A stretch of DNA of 47,302 bases from JALWZX01 sp964506905 (GTDB lineage: Bacteria > Patescibacteriota > WWE3 > 2-01-FULL-39-13), in assembly GCA_964506905.1 (NCBI GenBank), contig CAZDNW010000044.1:1-47302 (forward strand). Direction: 5' to 3'. A program made the translations under genes and the position numbers. Positions within the stretch are counted from its first letter, which is position 1; the number at the start of each line of letters is the position of its first letter. This document shows, one piece after another, positions 1 through 8,083 of this stretch. The notes under the pieces are model-generated. The model was given only the letters and a program-made list of their open reading frames with translations, ran no database searches and was not told where the DNA came from.

Positions 1-285
1 AAAATATGTATATCCAAAGCTATAAATTAAAATCGCAAAAAATAAACCTAATGCAGAAATTACTAGAGATATTTTTCGCCCATACAAATCAGCAAAATAA
101 CCACTAGGAATTTCTAATAGAACAATTAATATCGAAAAAAACGATTGCAAAATCATTATTTGAGTTAAAGATAATCCATTGTCTTTCCAAAACAAAACCA
201 TTACTGGCACAGCAAAAAACATTGCACTAAAAATTTCAAATAAATAAATCTTTTTTATGTTGGAATTTAAAGAGGTATTAAACAC
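1..285 (-). CDS. MFS transporter, N-terminal part (runs off the window)
   Basis: This reading frame starts with GTG at 285-283 and stays open for 95 codons to the window edge; it was read directly from the bases. Two long hydrophobic stretches (residues about 13-33 and 43-60) lead into G-Y-F-A-D-L-Y-G-R-K at residues 62-71, which is the Major Facilitator motif A (G-x3-D-x2-G-R-K) between helices 2 and 3. A third hydrophobic segment begins at about residue 73. The protein should be a 12-helix inner-membrane transporter; the substrate cannot be told. The GTG overlaps the TAG of the upstream EEP gene by one base (TAGTG), which suggests translational coupling. The start codon is inferred from that overlap; no other good start lies nearby. 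Confidence 0.8.
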   Translation of the reverse strand, partial: MFNTSLNSNIKKIYLFEIFSAMFFAVPVMVLFWKDNGLSLTQIMILQSFFSILIVLLEIPSGYFADLYGRKISLVISALGLFFAILIYSFGYTYF

Positions 286-1079
286 TATCTCATCACAATA
301 TTAAAATCAACATACAAAGAATAATGATCTGATAAATATCTTTCAGCTTTAGCCTCTTGCACATCAAAGTATATTGGGGTATATAAAATATGATCTAATT
401 GTTCATGCCCATCTACTAATGTTGTTTCAGTGACAATACTTTCTGCTAACCATCCATTTTCAAATAATTCAGGGAACAAGACATCTAGAGATTCATCTTT
501 ATTATTGAAATCCCCAACAACCAATGTAGGGTACCTTTTACCTTTATTTTTAAAGTATTTTATTAATGCATTTCTAGATTCAATCATTTCTGGATCACTT
601 AGTTTCCTATTAAAGTGATGCAAAGGGAAGTAATGTAAATGAAAAATATTTATATCTAAGCCACTTACATTTACCTTTGCTGATTGTGCATACTTATCAT
701 GTAATATCCAGTGTTCACCATTTGGTCTATCTACCTCAAATTTTGGATTAGGTAACTTAAATATTTCATAATTATTTAGGTTATATTTAGAAAAAATCCC
801 CATACCATACATTCTCCCTACATACAACCAAGATTTTTCAGTGACTAATACTCTATAATCTCTAAAATTACATTTTTTAACTAACTCATCAGCAAATTCG
901 GAATTCCCATTATTATTCTCTATTAACAATTCACTAATAAATAATAAGTCTGGATCTAAAGAAACAAAATATTCTACATATTCCTCTATAGAAAATCTTT
1001 TAAATATCATTGATTCTGGTTTGTGTAAAACATCAGCATAAACAAAACCTTGTAAAACATTTGCAAAAACAACTTTCAT
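285..1079 (-). CDS. Endonuclease/exonuclease/phosphatase (EEP) family protein
   Basis: A 264-residue protein with the metal-dependent EEP fold (the DNase I, sphingomyelinase and exonuclease III superfamily). The active-site landmarks are in the expected order: N7 near the N-terminus, E50 in I-S-E-L, H149 in H-L-H, the G-D-F-N motif with D190 and N192, D229-H230 in L-D-H-I-L, and the terminal S-D-H at 250-252. There is no signal peptide or membrane segment, so it is probably cytoplasmic. The substrate (DNA, RNA, lipid or sugar phosphate) cannot be decided. It overlaps the MFS gene by one base and may be co-transcribed with it. A TAATAT box lies 6 bases before the ATG and there is no Shine-Dalgarno, so the transcript may be leaderless. 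Confidence 0.85.
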   Translation of the reverse strand: MKVVFANVLQGFVYADVLHKPESMIFKRFSIEEYVEYFVSLDPDLLFISELLIENNNGNSEFADELVKKCNFRDYRVLVTEKSWLYVGRMYGMGIFSKYNLNNYEIFKLPNPKFEVDRPNGEHWILHDKYAQSAKVNVSGLDINIFHLHYFPLHHFNRKLSDPEMIESRNALIKYFKNKGKRYPTLVVGDFNNKDESLDVLFPELFENGWLAESIVTETTLVDGHEQLDHILYTPIYFDVQEAKAERYLSDHYSLYVDFNIVMR

Positions 1080-1126
1080 AAGAACATATTAATAAAAAAC
1101 TAATTTAAATTAAATACTTTATTTCT

Positions 1127-1203
1127 TGGTCGGGGTGGTGGGACTTGAACCCACGACCTCACGCACCCCATGCGTACGCGCTAGCCAACTGCGCCACACC
1201 CCG
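1127..1203 (-). tRNA. tRNA-Pro (anticodon GGG)
   Basis: Read on the minus strand, this is a 77-nt cloverleaf. The acceptor stem is CGGGGTG/CACCCCG, followed by discriminator A and an encoded CCA. The D arm is GCGC/GCGC, the anticodon stem is TACGC/GCGTG with loop ATGGGGT, and the T arm carries GGTTCAAGTCC. T33 is followed by GGG, so it reads proline codons CCC and CCU. The C1:G72 pair and A73 are the usual bacterial tRNA-Pro identity elements. It sits alone between the EEP gene and the aldo/keto reductase gene. Confidence 0.95.
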
Positions 1204-1217
1204 CTAAGCACTAATAA

Positions 1218-2165
1218 TTATTTATTATCGTATTCTTCGTCAAATACATTACTTAACTGAGAAATTTTAACACCATCACCATTATAATTCCAATCAATTT
1301 TAGGTGGTATATAATTTGGAACTCTAAAGTCATCTATTCTTTTAATGTCTTTTTTACTTAATTTTAAGTTAATTGACTTAAGATTTTCGTCTATATGCTC
1401 TTTATTTTCACTTTTAACTAATGGTAAATAACCTTTTGCAATTAACCAACTTAAGATAACCTGATTTTGAGTAGCATCATACTCGTTAGCAAGTTCATTC
1501 AATAATGGCCAATTTCTTTTAGCAGTTCTATTTCTTCTTAATGGTTGATAAATCACATTTAATATATTGTTTTCAGTTGCATATGGAATTACACCGTTAT
1601 CATAATTTTCACGGGTTTCAAAATTAAAACCAATCTCATGCGCAAAAGTTGCATCTTTAAATTCCCTATAAAAATCTTCTAAATAATTTTTATTTAAATT
1701 GGTTACACTTACAAATTTAGTAATTTTATTTTGCAATGCTTTATGCAAAAATTCATACATTCTAGCTTTATCATATTTTATAAACATTTCGTGAGTAAAT
1801 TGAATAGCATTGACATATTCAGTATTAAATATTTCTAAAAATCGCCTATTCTCATCTTCAATGTCGCTTACTGATTCATTAGTATACGGATATATAGCTT
1901 GCACCAAAAATATATCTTGTCTATTAACACCAAATTCTTTTAGGGCAATAGAAAGCAATTTTGCAGAATATCCATCAGCATAGAATAAATTACCTTCTAT
2001 ATAATTCATACCCTTAGACAACATATGAATTAGAGCGTCTACTTGTTTTTTATCATTATTATTTGAATCTTTATGCAACAACCCACCAATACCCCATGTT
2101 CCAATGCCTATTGGAAATAATTTTAAATCTTTGTAATCAATGTATTTGGGAGTTTTTACAGACAT
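1218..2165 (-). CDS. Aldo/keto reductase family protein with a degenerate catalytic tetrad
   Basis: A 315-residue protein of AKR length and pattern. It opens with P-I-G-I-G-T-W-G-I-G-G (18-28), and the region F-Y-A-D-G-Y-S (61-67) matches the family's Y-G-x-G-x-S-E. AKR enzymes reduce carbonyls with NADPH using Asp, Tyr, Lys and His. By alignment Tyr (Y62) and His (H125) are kept, but Asp is Glu (E57) and the Lys position is Gln (Q89 in L-V-Q-A). The usual reductase reaction may therefore be lost or altered, and a role outside redox chemistry is possible. It follows rpsI by 67 bases and has its own TATAAT at 2175-2180, 9 bases before the ATG, with no Shine-Dalgarno. Confidence 0.75.
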   Translation of the reverse strand: MSVKTPKYIDYKDLKLFPIGIGTWGIGGLLHKDSNNNDKKQVDALIHMLSKGMNYIEGNLFYADGYSAKLLSIALKEFGVNRQDIFLVQAIYPYTNESVSDIEDENRRFLEIFNTEYVNAIQFTHEMFIKYDKARMYEFLHKALQNKITKFVSVTNLNKNYLEDFYREFKDATFAHEIGFNFETRENYDNGVIPYATENNILNVIYQPLRRNRTAKRNWPLLNELANEYDATQNQVILSWLIAKGYLPLVKSENKEHIDENLKSINLKLSKKDIKRIDDFRVPNYIPPKIDWNYNGDGVKISQLSNVFDEEYDNK

Positions 2166-2174
2166 ACTGCAACA

Positions 2175-2180
2175 ATTATA
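2175..2180 (-). promoter_or_regulatory. -10 box of the aldo/keto reductase gene
   Basis: The minus strand reads TATAAT here, 9 bases before the ATG at 2165, and no Shine-Dalgarno lies between. A start point 6-7 bases past the box would leave only a 2-3 base leader. The -35 element is unclear. Confidence 0.5.
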
Positions 2181-2232
2181 TCAAATTGAGCATATAAAAA
2201 TATGTGTAAATCAACTTGTGTAAAATATGATT

Positions 2233-2694
2233 TTAACGCTTTGAATATTGAGGTTTCTTTCTTGCTTTTCTGAAGAAAGGTTTCTTTCGCTCAACTTGTC
2301 GTGGATCTCTTGTTAGTAACCCGGCGGTTCTTAATACTGCTTTATTTTCTGAATCTAATTCTACCAATGCTCTTGCTAAGCCTAGCCTTACTGCACCTAA
2401 TTGTCCACTTTTACCTCCTCCATGCACTTTTATTGAAGCACTAAATTTAGATTGAGGATGTGAAATTCCTATTGCATGAAATGGCTTTACCCATTCTAGA
2501 GTTTCTTCTCTGCTTGTAAAGTATTCTTTAATCGGCTTACCATTTACCGTGAACTCTCCCTTTTCATCATATAACCATACTCTGGCAACTGATTCCTTTC
2601 TTCTACCAGTACCAGCATAAAATTTCTTTTTACCTTTTGTAACTTTTTTTGTTGTTGTTTCTTCTTTTAATGGTTTTTCTTTTGCTTCTGCCAT
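2233..2694 (-). CDS. rpsI: Ribosomal protein uS9
   Basis: A 153-residue small-subunit protein. A 25-residue Lys/Thr/Glu-rich N-terminal extension precedes the conserved Y-A-G-T-G-R-R-K-E-S-V-A-R-V core. The family's G-G-G-K-S-G-Q and L-T-R-D-P-R-Q-V-E-R-K-K motifs follow, and the protein ends in the classical S-K-R. In the ribosome this C-terminal tail reaches the P-site tRNA. The gene follows rplM by 18 bases, the standard L13-S9 pair, and is the last gene of the large ribosomal cluster. Confidence 0.98.
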   Translation of the reverse strand: MAEAKEKPLKEETTTKKVTKGKKKFYAGTGRRKESVARVWLYDEKGEFTVNGKPIKEYFTSREETLEWVKPFHAIGISHPQSKFSASIKVHGGGKSGQLGAVRLGLARALVELDSENKAVLRTAGLLTRDPRQVERKKPFFRKARKKPQYSKR

Positions 2695-2712
2695 ATTTTT
2701 TATTAATTATTA

Positions 2713-3135
2713 TTACTTTTTTATTTGAGCCTCATGTGGGTGTTCTGCACCCTCGTATATTTTAAGATTTGCTAATCTTGCTTTTCTTAATTTGTTTTTA
2801 GGTAACATCCCTTTTACAGCTAAATAAATTAATTTATTTGGGTTTTTTGCCCTGATTTGTGATGCCGTTAATGATTTTAAGTTACCAACTTTTCTTGAAT
2901 GTCTGTAATATACTTTCCCCAATTCTTTATTTCCTGTTAATACTACTTTTTTAGAATTTGTTACTATCACGCCGTCCCCCATATTCATATTTGGCGAATA
3001 ATTTACTTTGTGTTTTCCCATTAACAATTCAACAATTTCATTTGCTAATTGCCCTAATACTCTATTTTCAGCATCGAGGTGGTGCCATTTTTTTACTACT
3101 TCTTTCTTTTTTGTTGCACTAGTTGTTTTTGTCAT
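2713..3135 (-). CDS. rplM: Ribosomal protein uL13
   Basis: A 140-residue large-subunit protein. Recognisable L13 landmarks are W-H-H-L-D-A (17-22), L-G-Q-L-A (27-31), L-M-G-K-H-K, G-D-G-V-I-V-T-N, the Y-Y-R-H-S block and V-K-G-M-L-P-K-N. It binds 23S rRNA early in 50S assembly. The gene follows rplQ by 2 bases and pairs with rpsI. The N-terminus has a short Thr/Lys extension, a common feature of ribosomal proteins in this window. Confidence 0.98.
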   Translation of the reverse strand: MTKTTSATKKKEVVKKWHHLDAENRVLGQLANEIVELLMGKHKVNYSPNMNMGDGVIVTNSKKVVLTGNKELGKVYYRHSRKVGNLKSLTASQIRAKNPNKLIYLAVKGMLPKNKLRKARLANLKIYEGAEHPHEAQIKK

Positions 3136-3137
3136 TT

Positions 3138-3620
3138 TTATTTACCTTTCTTTTCAACTTTTTCTTTTTTACTAGTTGTATTTTCTTTTTTTGTAGTCTT
3201 TTTATCTACAACATCTTTTTTAGTCGGGTTTTTATTAGTTTTTTGTGTATCCACCTTAGGTTGCACAACTTCAACAAATGATATTTCCGCCATTTGTGCA
3301 GCATCACCTTTTCTTACTTCGGTTCGTCTAATTCTTAAATAACCACCATTTACTTTTTTGTATTTTGGTGCAATATCCTTTAATAATTTATCTACTAATT
3401 TTTTGTCATCAATTCTCTGAATAAGTAATCTTCTTGTTGCTAAATCGTTCTTTTTTGCTTTTGTTACCAGTTTTTCAACCTTTGGTCTTATATATTTTGC
3501 TTTCATTAAGGTTGTTTCTACAGATCCATATGCAATGATTTGTTTAATCAAACCTCTTTCTAAGGCTATTCTTCCATCTCTATCTCTGTTTAATTTTGTC
3601 TTTTTTACTCTATGTCTCAT
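3138..3620 (-). CDS. rplQ: Ribosomal protein bL17 with Lys-rich tail
   Basis: A 160-residue protein. Residues 1-120 match L17 (M-R-H-R-V start, L-N-R-D near the N-terminus, G-G-Y-L-R-I-R-R block). After that core there is a tail of about 40 residues made mostly of Lys, Thr, Asn and Asp, which looks disordered and is longer than in many bacteria. L17 lies on the 50S solvent side near the exit tunnel. The gene follows rpoA by 26 bases, the normal order of the alpha operon. Confidence 0.97.
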   Translation of the reverse strand: MRHRVKKTKLNRDRDGRIALERGLIKQIIAYGSVETTLMKAKYIRPKVEKLVTKAKKNDLATRRLLIQRIDDKKLVDKLLKDIAPKYKKVNGGYLRIRRTEVRKGDAAQMAEISFVEVVQPKVDTQKTNKNPTKKDVVDKKTTKKENTTSKKEKVEKKGK

Positions 3621-3646
3621 ATTTATTATGAGGAATTCAAACTAAC

Positions 3647-4633
3647 TTACTTTTTTAAACCCTCTTTCTCTAATAAAGCAATGATTTCTCTTATTGATTT
3701 CTCACCAAGGTTTCTAACCCTTAACAATTCGTCTTCAGATCTTTCAGATAAATCTGCTAAAGTATTTATTCCTGCTTTTTTAAGTGCGTTTACAGTTCTT
3801 GTTGGAAGTCTAAGTTCTTCTAATGAAACTTCTTCTAACGCAATCCCGCTTTGTGTTGTTACACCCGCCGCATTTGCTTGTGCTTCCTTTTCATCTTCTA
3901 ATGCTGAAGCTTGAGCTAATAACGCATCTTGTTCATCGTTATATTCTTCTCCTGTTTCAACTTTATAGAAAAACTCTTTTAATATCTTTGCTGCATTTCT
4001 AACCGCTTCTTCTGGTTCAACAGAACCATCTGTTTCAACTGTTAATACCAATTTATCAAAATTATCATCTCTTCCAACTCTTGCTACATCAACATCATAA
4101 CTTACATTAACAATTGGTGTGTAATTAGCATCTAATAAAATCGTACCTCTTGGGACATCGGCATCTTCATCAACTTGTTCATATCCATAACCTGGTTTAA
4201 CAAGTAAAGTGGCTTTAAATGTATCTTTTGCTGTATTTAATGTGGTTATAACAAAATCCTTGTTTATTATTTCAACTCCTGCATCTTCTGAAATATCGCC
4301 TGCTGTAACATCCCCTGGTCCTTTTACATCAATCTTAAGCTCTACTGTATCGTCTAATTCAAATTCTGGTGACATTTTAACAATAACTTTCTTTAACTTT
4401 AATAATATTTGTAATACATCATCAGTTGCACCCTCTATTGTTGAAAATTCATGTGAAACCCCATCAATAGAAACAGATACAATAGCAGCTCCTCTTGTTG
4501 AGGAAAAAAGTGTTCTTCTTAAACCACTACCTATTGTATATCCAAACCCCTTAACTAATGGTGTTATTTCAAAAACCCCTTTTGTTGAGGTTTTTTCTAC
4601 TGTATTAAAATTTATTTTTTTAAGATTATACAT
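3647..4633 (-). CDS. rpoA: RNA polymerase alpha subunit
   Basis: A protein of 328 residues from the ATG at 4633; an upstream GTG at 4648 in frame would add five. The N-terminal assembly domain has G-F-G-Y-T-I-G-S-G-L-R-R-T-L, the dimerisation and beta/beta'-contact region. It is followed by a flexible linker and the C-terminal helix-hairpin-helix domain (L-R-L-P-T-R-T-V-N-A-L-K, then L-S-E-R-S-E-D-E-L). The C-terminal domain normally binds UP elements and activators. The gene lies between rpsD and rplQ, the usual alpha-operon position. No clear Shine-Dalgarno precedes either start, so the first few residues are uncertain. Confidence 0.97.
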   Translation of the reverse strand: MYNLKKINFNTVEKTSTKGVFEITPLVKGFGYTIGSGLRRTLFSSTRGAAIVSVSIDGVSHEFSTIEGATDDVLQILLKLKKVIVKMSPEFELDDTVELKIDVKGPGDVTAGDISEDAGVEIINKDFVITTLNTAKDTFKATLLVKPGYGYEQVDEDADVPRGTILLDANYTPIVNVSYDVDVARVGRDDNFDKLVLTVETDGSVEPEEAVRNAAKILKEFFYKVETGEEYNDEQDALLAQASALEDEKEAQANAAGVTTQSGIALEEVSLEELRLPTRTVNALKKAGINTLADLSERSEDELLRVRNLGEKSIREIIALLEKEGLKK

Positions 4634-4675
4634 ATCTTTTTTTAACACTAACAGAAAGATAATTAGGTCTCTCTA

Positions 4676-5278
4676 TTAGCGTGAATAATATTCAACTATT
4701 AATTGCTCATTGATTTCTGAACTAATATCATCTCTTTCTGGCAATCTTGATATCTTTATTCCCTTTTTGTTTTTATCCCATTCTAACCAAGCGGGCATTT
4801 CAGCGTCATCCTTCGGTTTTGCTTCAACAAAGTCACATTCTACCATATCTCCCGTATTAACTTGGTATGATGGAATTGTAACCACATTCCCATTTACTTT
4901 AACTTTTCCTTGTCTAACTAATTTTCTAGCATGCATTCTTGACAATCCTAATCCACTTGAATATACAACATTGTCTAACCTTCTTTCTAACATCTGAAGT
5001 AGTAATTGCCCTGTAACACCTTTTTTTCTTGCTGCTTTATCATAATATCTTCTGAATTGTGTTTCTAAAACACCGTAGATTCTCTTTACTTTTTGTTTTT
5101 CTCTTAAGTGTCTACCATAATCAGATAGTCTTCTTCTTCGTAATGGACCATGTTGTCCAGGTGGATACGATCTTTTATTCATAGGACATTTATCGCTATA
5201 ACATTTTGCACCTTTTAAGAACAACTTTGTGCCTTCTCGTCTGCATAATTTACATTTTGGTCCTAAGTATCGTGACAT
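4676..5278 (-). CDS. rpsD: Ribosomal protein uS4, zinc-binding form
   Basis: A 200-residue protein starting M-S-R-Y-L-G-P. The start at 5278 is chosen because the minus strand has AAGGAG followed by 8 bases before this ATG, and it lies one base after the rpsK stop. The N-terminus keeps four cysteines (C-K-L-C, then C and C-P-M) typical of the zinc-containing S4. The S4 RNA-binding domain (R-L-D-N-V-V-Y) follows. S4 is a primary 16S rRNA binder and often the repressor of the alpha operon. It sits in the conserved rpsM-rpsK-rpsD-rpoA order. Confidence 0.98.
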   Translation of the reverse strand: MSRYLGPKCKLCRREGTKLFLKGAKCYSDKCPMNKRSYPPGQHGPLRRRRLSDYGRHLREKQKVKRIYGVLETQFRRYYDKAARKKGVTGQLLLQMLERRLDNVVYSSGLGLSRMHARKLVRQGKVKVNGNVVTIPSYQVNTGDMVECDFVEAKPKDDAEMPAWLEWDKNKKGIKISRLPERDDISSEINEQLIVEYYSR

Positions 5279-5279
5279 T

Positions 5280-5675
5280 TTATATTCTCCTTCGTTTCTT
5301 TGGTCTACACCCATTATGTGCAATAGGTGTAATATCTACTATTTTGTTTATAACTAACCCACCGTTTCTAATAGCCTTTACGGCTTGTGATTTTCCACTT
5401 CCTATACCTTTTATGTACGCTGTAACTTCCTTCATTCCTAAAGATACTGCTTCTTTTGCTGCATTTTCACCAACAACTGAAGCCGCATAAGGTGTTGATT
5501 TTCTTGATCCTTTAAATCCACTTGTTCCTCCTGATGCCCAACATACTGTATTGCCATCTAAATCTGTAACTGTAACAATTGTATTATTATATCCTGAAAA
5601 TACATATACATTTCCAATTTGTGGAATTTGCTTGGTTCTCTTTGTCTTTTTAACTGTTTTTTTAGCTTTTGCCAT
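5280..5675 (-). CDS. rpsK: Ribosomal protein uS11
   Basis: A 131-residue protein with a Lys-rich N-terminus, then Y-N-N-T-I-V-T-V-T-D, W-A-S-G-G-T-S-G-F-K-G-S-R-K-S-T-P-Y-A-A, and the conserved end D-I-T-P-I-A-H-N-G-C-R-P-K-K-R-R-R. S11 lies on the 30S platform beside the mRNA. The N-G-C-R-P segment is nearly invariant in bacteria. The gene is followed after one base by rpsD. Confidence 0.98.
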   Translation of the reverse strand: MAKAKKTVKKTKRTKQIPQIGNVYVFSGYNNTIVTVTDLDGNTVCWASGGTSGFKGSRKSTPYAASVVGENAAKEAVSLGMKEVTAYIKGIGSGKSQAVKAIRNGGLVINKIVDITPIAHNGCRPKKRRRI

Positions 5676-5722
5676 AATATAAAATAGTCACGACTAAACT
5701 ACCGTGACAATTCATCTAATAA

Positions 5723-6112
5723 CTAAGTTTTAGCTGCCGCTTTTGGATTTGCTCCACCAACAGCAACTCTTTTACCTCTTTTTGTTCTTGCATTTTTTTG
5801 TGTTTTCTGACCTCTTACCGGCAAGTTTCTAATATGCCTAATTCCCCTATAACATTGAATATCTTTTAATCTCTTAATATTTTGACTTACAACTCTTCTT
5901 AATTCACCTTCAACCATGTATTGCCCTTTTTCTATCACATTTCTAATAGAAGCTAACTGTTCATCTGTTAAGTCTTTTGCTCTTATATTTTCATCAACTT
6001 TAGCTCTTTCTAATATTTCTTTAGATGTAGACAGTCCAATTCCATAAATATATGTTAATGCTATTACGATTCTTTTATTATTTGGAATATCAACTCCTGC
6101 TATTCTTGGCAT
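5723..6112 (-). CDS. rpsM: Ribosomal protein uS13
   Basis: A 129-residue protein beginning M-P-R-I-A-G-V-D-I-P. It has the helix region Y-G-I-G and the conserved Y-R-G-I-R-H-I-R-N-L-P-V-R-G-Q-K-T-Q-K-N-A-R-T core that binds 16S rRNA at the head of the small subunit. It starts 2 bases after the rpmJ stop. A short Ala/Lys tail closes the protein. Confidence 0.98.
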   Translation of the reverse strand: MPRIAGVDIPNNKRIVIALTYIYGIGLSTSKEILERAKVDENIRAKDLTDEQLASIRNVIEKGQYMVEGELRRVVSQNIKRLKDIQCYRGIRHIRNLPVRGQKTQKNARTKRGKRVAVGGANPKAAAKT

Positions 6113-6114
6113 AG

Positions 6115-6231
6115 TTATCCTTGTCGTTGCTTGTGCTTTGGATTTGCACTACAAATTATGTAAACTTTCCCCTTTCGGCGAACTACTTTACAATGTCTAC
6201 ATCTTTTTTTTACGCTTGCTTTTACTTTCAT
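6115..6231 (-). CDS. rpmJ: Ribosomal protein bL36
   Basis: A 38-residue protein read directly from the bases. It starts M-K-V-K-A-S-V and has the zinc-ribbon ligands C11, C14, C27 and H33 (C-R-H-C, C-S-A-N, H-K-Q-R-Q-G end). This is the zinc-containing form of L36. Its ATG overlaps the infA TGA in ATGA (6228-6231), so the two are probably translationally coupled. It is the standard infA-rpmJ-rpsM order. Confidence 0.97.
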   Translation of the reverse strand: MKVKASVKKRCRHCKVVRRKGKVYIICSANPKHKQRQG

Positions 6232-6452
6232 TTTTTTAATCTATATGTAATACGACCGTTTTCTAAATCGTATTTACTAAATTCTACTTTTACCCTATCA
6301 CCAGGCAATATATATATCTTAAACTTTCTCAATTTTCCAGCGATGTATCCGACAATTTCTTTGTCTTCATCATCTAACTTTATCTTAAATTTTCCATCAG
6401 GCAAAGCTTCTACAACAGTGCCCGTATATTCGATTAAATCTTTTTTAGCCAT
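6228..6452 (-). CDS. infA: Translation initiation factor IF-1
   Basis: A 74-residue single OB-fold protein starting M-A-K-K-D-L-I-E-Y-T-G-T-V. The start at 6452 is preferred because it gives the family's exact N-terminus and length; a longer in-frame opening exists upstream. The region I-A-G-K-L-R-K-F-K-I-Y-I-L-P-G-D-R-V-K-V-E matches the IF-1 signature. IF-1 blocks the A site during initiation. It has its own promoter region upstream (see 6527-6554), so the infA-rpmJ-rpsM-rpsK-rpsD-rpoA-rplQ-rplM-rpsI series can be transcribed from here. Confidence 0.97.
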   Translation of the reverse strand: MAKKDLIEYTGTVVEALPDGKFKIKLDDEDKEIVGYIAGKLRKFKIYILPGDRVKVEFSKYDLENGRITYRLKK

Positions 6453-6526
6453 AAATATACTGTGCGTTTTGCCAAACGGCATTGCAGGAAAAGGTCTTAT
6501 AAGTTAAGAACCTAGTTTACTGCATT

Positions 6527-6554
6527 ATTGTAGCACAATTGTTAAAATTGTCGA
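6527..6554 (-). promoter_or_regulatory. Promoter of the infA operon
   Basis: On the minus strand TCGACA (6554-6549) and TACAAT (6532-6527) are separated by 16 bases, close to the sigma-70 consensus. Transcription would start near 6520 and leave a leader of about 68 bases before infA. It lies in the 199-base gap between map and infA, which otherwise shows only AT-rich sequence and a short CGTTT/AAACG hairpin near the infA start. Confidence 0.55.
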
Positions 6555-6681
6555 TATCTTAATCGTTATGTTGATTTGTCTATAAAATAGCAAATTTATA
6601 CTACAATCAAAATAAAAAACAATACATCACTTAATTGTGCGACTTTTAATATAATATAGTAATATTTCGCATAGTCAATAA

Positions 6682-7470
6682 CTATTTCGTTAAAATCACT
6701 GGACCATTTTCAGTTACAATTACTGTATGTTCAAACATACCTGTTTTGCTTTTATCTTTTGTAACAATAGACCATCCGTCGCTTTTGTCAACAAACCATT
6801 CTCCATCACCCATTGCATACATAACTTCAATAGCCAATCCCATGTTTTTCTTAATTTTCTTACCAGATCCTTCATATCCATGGCATGGAATATGTGGGTC
6901 CATATGAGCATCATAGCCTATTCCATGCCCCCCGTATCCATCCATCACTGAATACCCAGCACTTTCCACTATATCCTGCATTACAGACGATATATCACCT
7001 ATCCTATTTTTGGGGTATGCTCTTTCAATTGCAGAATTTAAAGCATATACTCCTGTTTTTAAAAACCTTTCCACCTCAGAATCACTGTTTGAAAATTGAT
7101 CCCTAATTGTATCTATAGAATCATATTTTTCTTTAACAGATATTGTCCAACAATGATCTATATAATGATCTTTATACTTTACCCCAAGGTCAATTGATAC
7201 AATATCATCAACTTTTAAGACAGTATCGTTGGGAATTCCATGCAACCATACTTCATTAACAGAAATACACGATGCATATTTATAGTCATCAACTTCTTTA
7301 AACCACGGTTCGACACCATATTTATCCATTTTATCTTGTATAAAATCGTTTATTTCTATGGTTTTTGTTCCAGCTACAGATATAAACAAGGCAGAATTCA
7401 TGATATCAACCGCATATTTAGCTGCTTCTTGCATTATATCTATTGATTCTTTGGATAATATATTATTCAT
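6682..7470 (-). CDS. map: Methionine aminopeptidase, type I
   Basis: A 262-residue enzyme that removes the initiator Met from new proteins. All five metal ligands are visible: D94 and D105 (spaced 11 apart in S-I-D-L-G and Y-I-D-H), H182 (G-G-H-G-I-G), E215 (A-I-E-V-M) and E247 (F-E-H-T-V). The substrate-contacting H78 in W-L-H-G-I-P is also kept. The start overlaps the end of adk by 8 bases. The adk-map neighbourhood downstream of secY is the classical spc-operon tail. Confidence 0.97.
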   Translation of the reverse strand: MNNILSKESIDIMQEAAKYAVDIMNSALFISVAGTKTIEINDFIQDKMDKYGVEPWFKEVDDYKYASCISVNEVWLHGIPNDTVLKVDDIVSIDLGVKYKDHYIDHCWTISVKEKYDSIDTIRDQFSNSDSEVERFLKTGVYALNSAIERAYPKNRIGDISSVMQDIVESAGYSVMDGYGGHGIGYDAHMDPHIPCHGYEGSGKKIKKNMGLAIEVMYAMGDGEWFVDKSDGWSIVTKDKSKTGMFEHTVIVTENGPVILTK

Positions 7471-8065
7471 AATTATTTCTTCTCACTTCTTCTAAATATT
7501 CATTCATTATATCTTGCAACTCGTCTTGAATTTCCTCTATTGTTCTTTCTCCATCAATTCTTACAAGAACTCCTAAGTCCTTATATGCTTCCAATAATGG
7601 TGCAGTTTCTGAAAAATAAATATCTAATCTCTTTTTTACTGCTTCTTCACTTTCATCAGGTCTGTTTTCAATCTCTCTTCTGAGTTTTATTCTGTTTAAA
7701 CATTCATTTAAAGATACATCTAAATAAAAAACTTTTACTAATGAATAGTCGTTTATTTTTAAGAATTCCAAAAAATCTTTTAATTGGTTTTTATTTCTGG
7801 GAAATCCATCAATTAAGAATCCGAAATGCTCTGATTTATTCATCTCATCAAACAGCATTTTTTCTATAATATCATCAGGAACAAGCTCGCCTTTTAATTG
7901 ATAAAACTGAATCTTTTTAGCTAATTCAGTACCATTTTTACTTTCTCTACGCACAAGTTCACCTGTTGATATAAATTTATAATCTAAATAATCTGCTAAA
8001 AGTTTTGCCTGAGTAGATTTACCAGAACCTTGCGGTCCTAATACAAGTATTATTTCTTTTTTCAT
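7463..8065 (-). CDS. adk: Adenylate kinase, short-LID type
   Basis: A 200-residue enzyme that interconverts ATP + AMP with 2 ADP. The P-loop is G-P-Q-G-S-G-K-S-T at residues 10-18. The AMP-binding region has S-T-G-E-L-V-R, and D-G-F-P-R-N is conserved. The LID is short (around R-R-E-I-E-N-R-P-D-E-S) and lacks zinc cysteines. The ATG at 8065 is chosen over an in-frame TTG two codons upstream. It overlaps map by 8 bases and follows the YbaB-like gene. Confidence 0.96.
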   Translation of the reverse strand: MKKEIILVLGPQGSGKSTQAKLLADYLDYKFISTGELVRRESKNGTELAKKIQFYQLKGELVPDDIIEKMLFDEMNKSEHFGFLIDGFPRNKNQLKDFLEFLKINDYSLVKVFYLDVSLNECLNRIKLRREIENRPDESEEAVKKRLDIYFSETAPLLEAYKDLGVLVRIDGERTIEEIQDELQDIMNEYLEEVRRNNYE

Positions 8066-8083
8066 ATACAATCTTTAAACTTT

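Noticed and set aside
1127..1203. tRNA-Met reading of the anticodon loop (ATG in the loop)
   Set aside because: T33 is the second loop base, so 34-36 are GGG; the C1:G72 pair fits proline.
3079..3342. Plus-strand ORFs inside the ribosomal genes (for example here and at 4209-4679)
   Set aside because: They are antisense to well-conserved proteins and show no own domain or Shine-Dalgarno.
6228..6231. Alternative genetic code with UGA as Gly (as in some CPR groups)
   Set aside because: infA, rpsQ and secD end cleanly at TGA and reading through would disturb the next gene.
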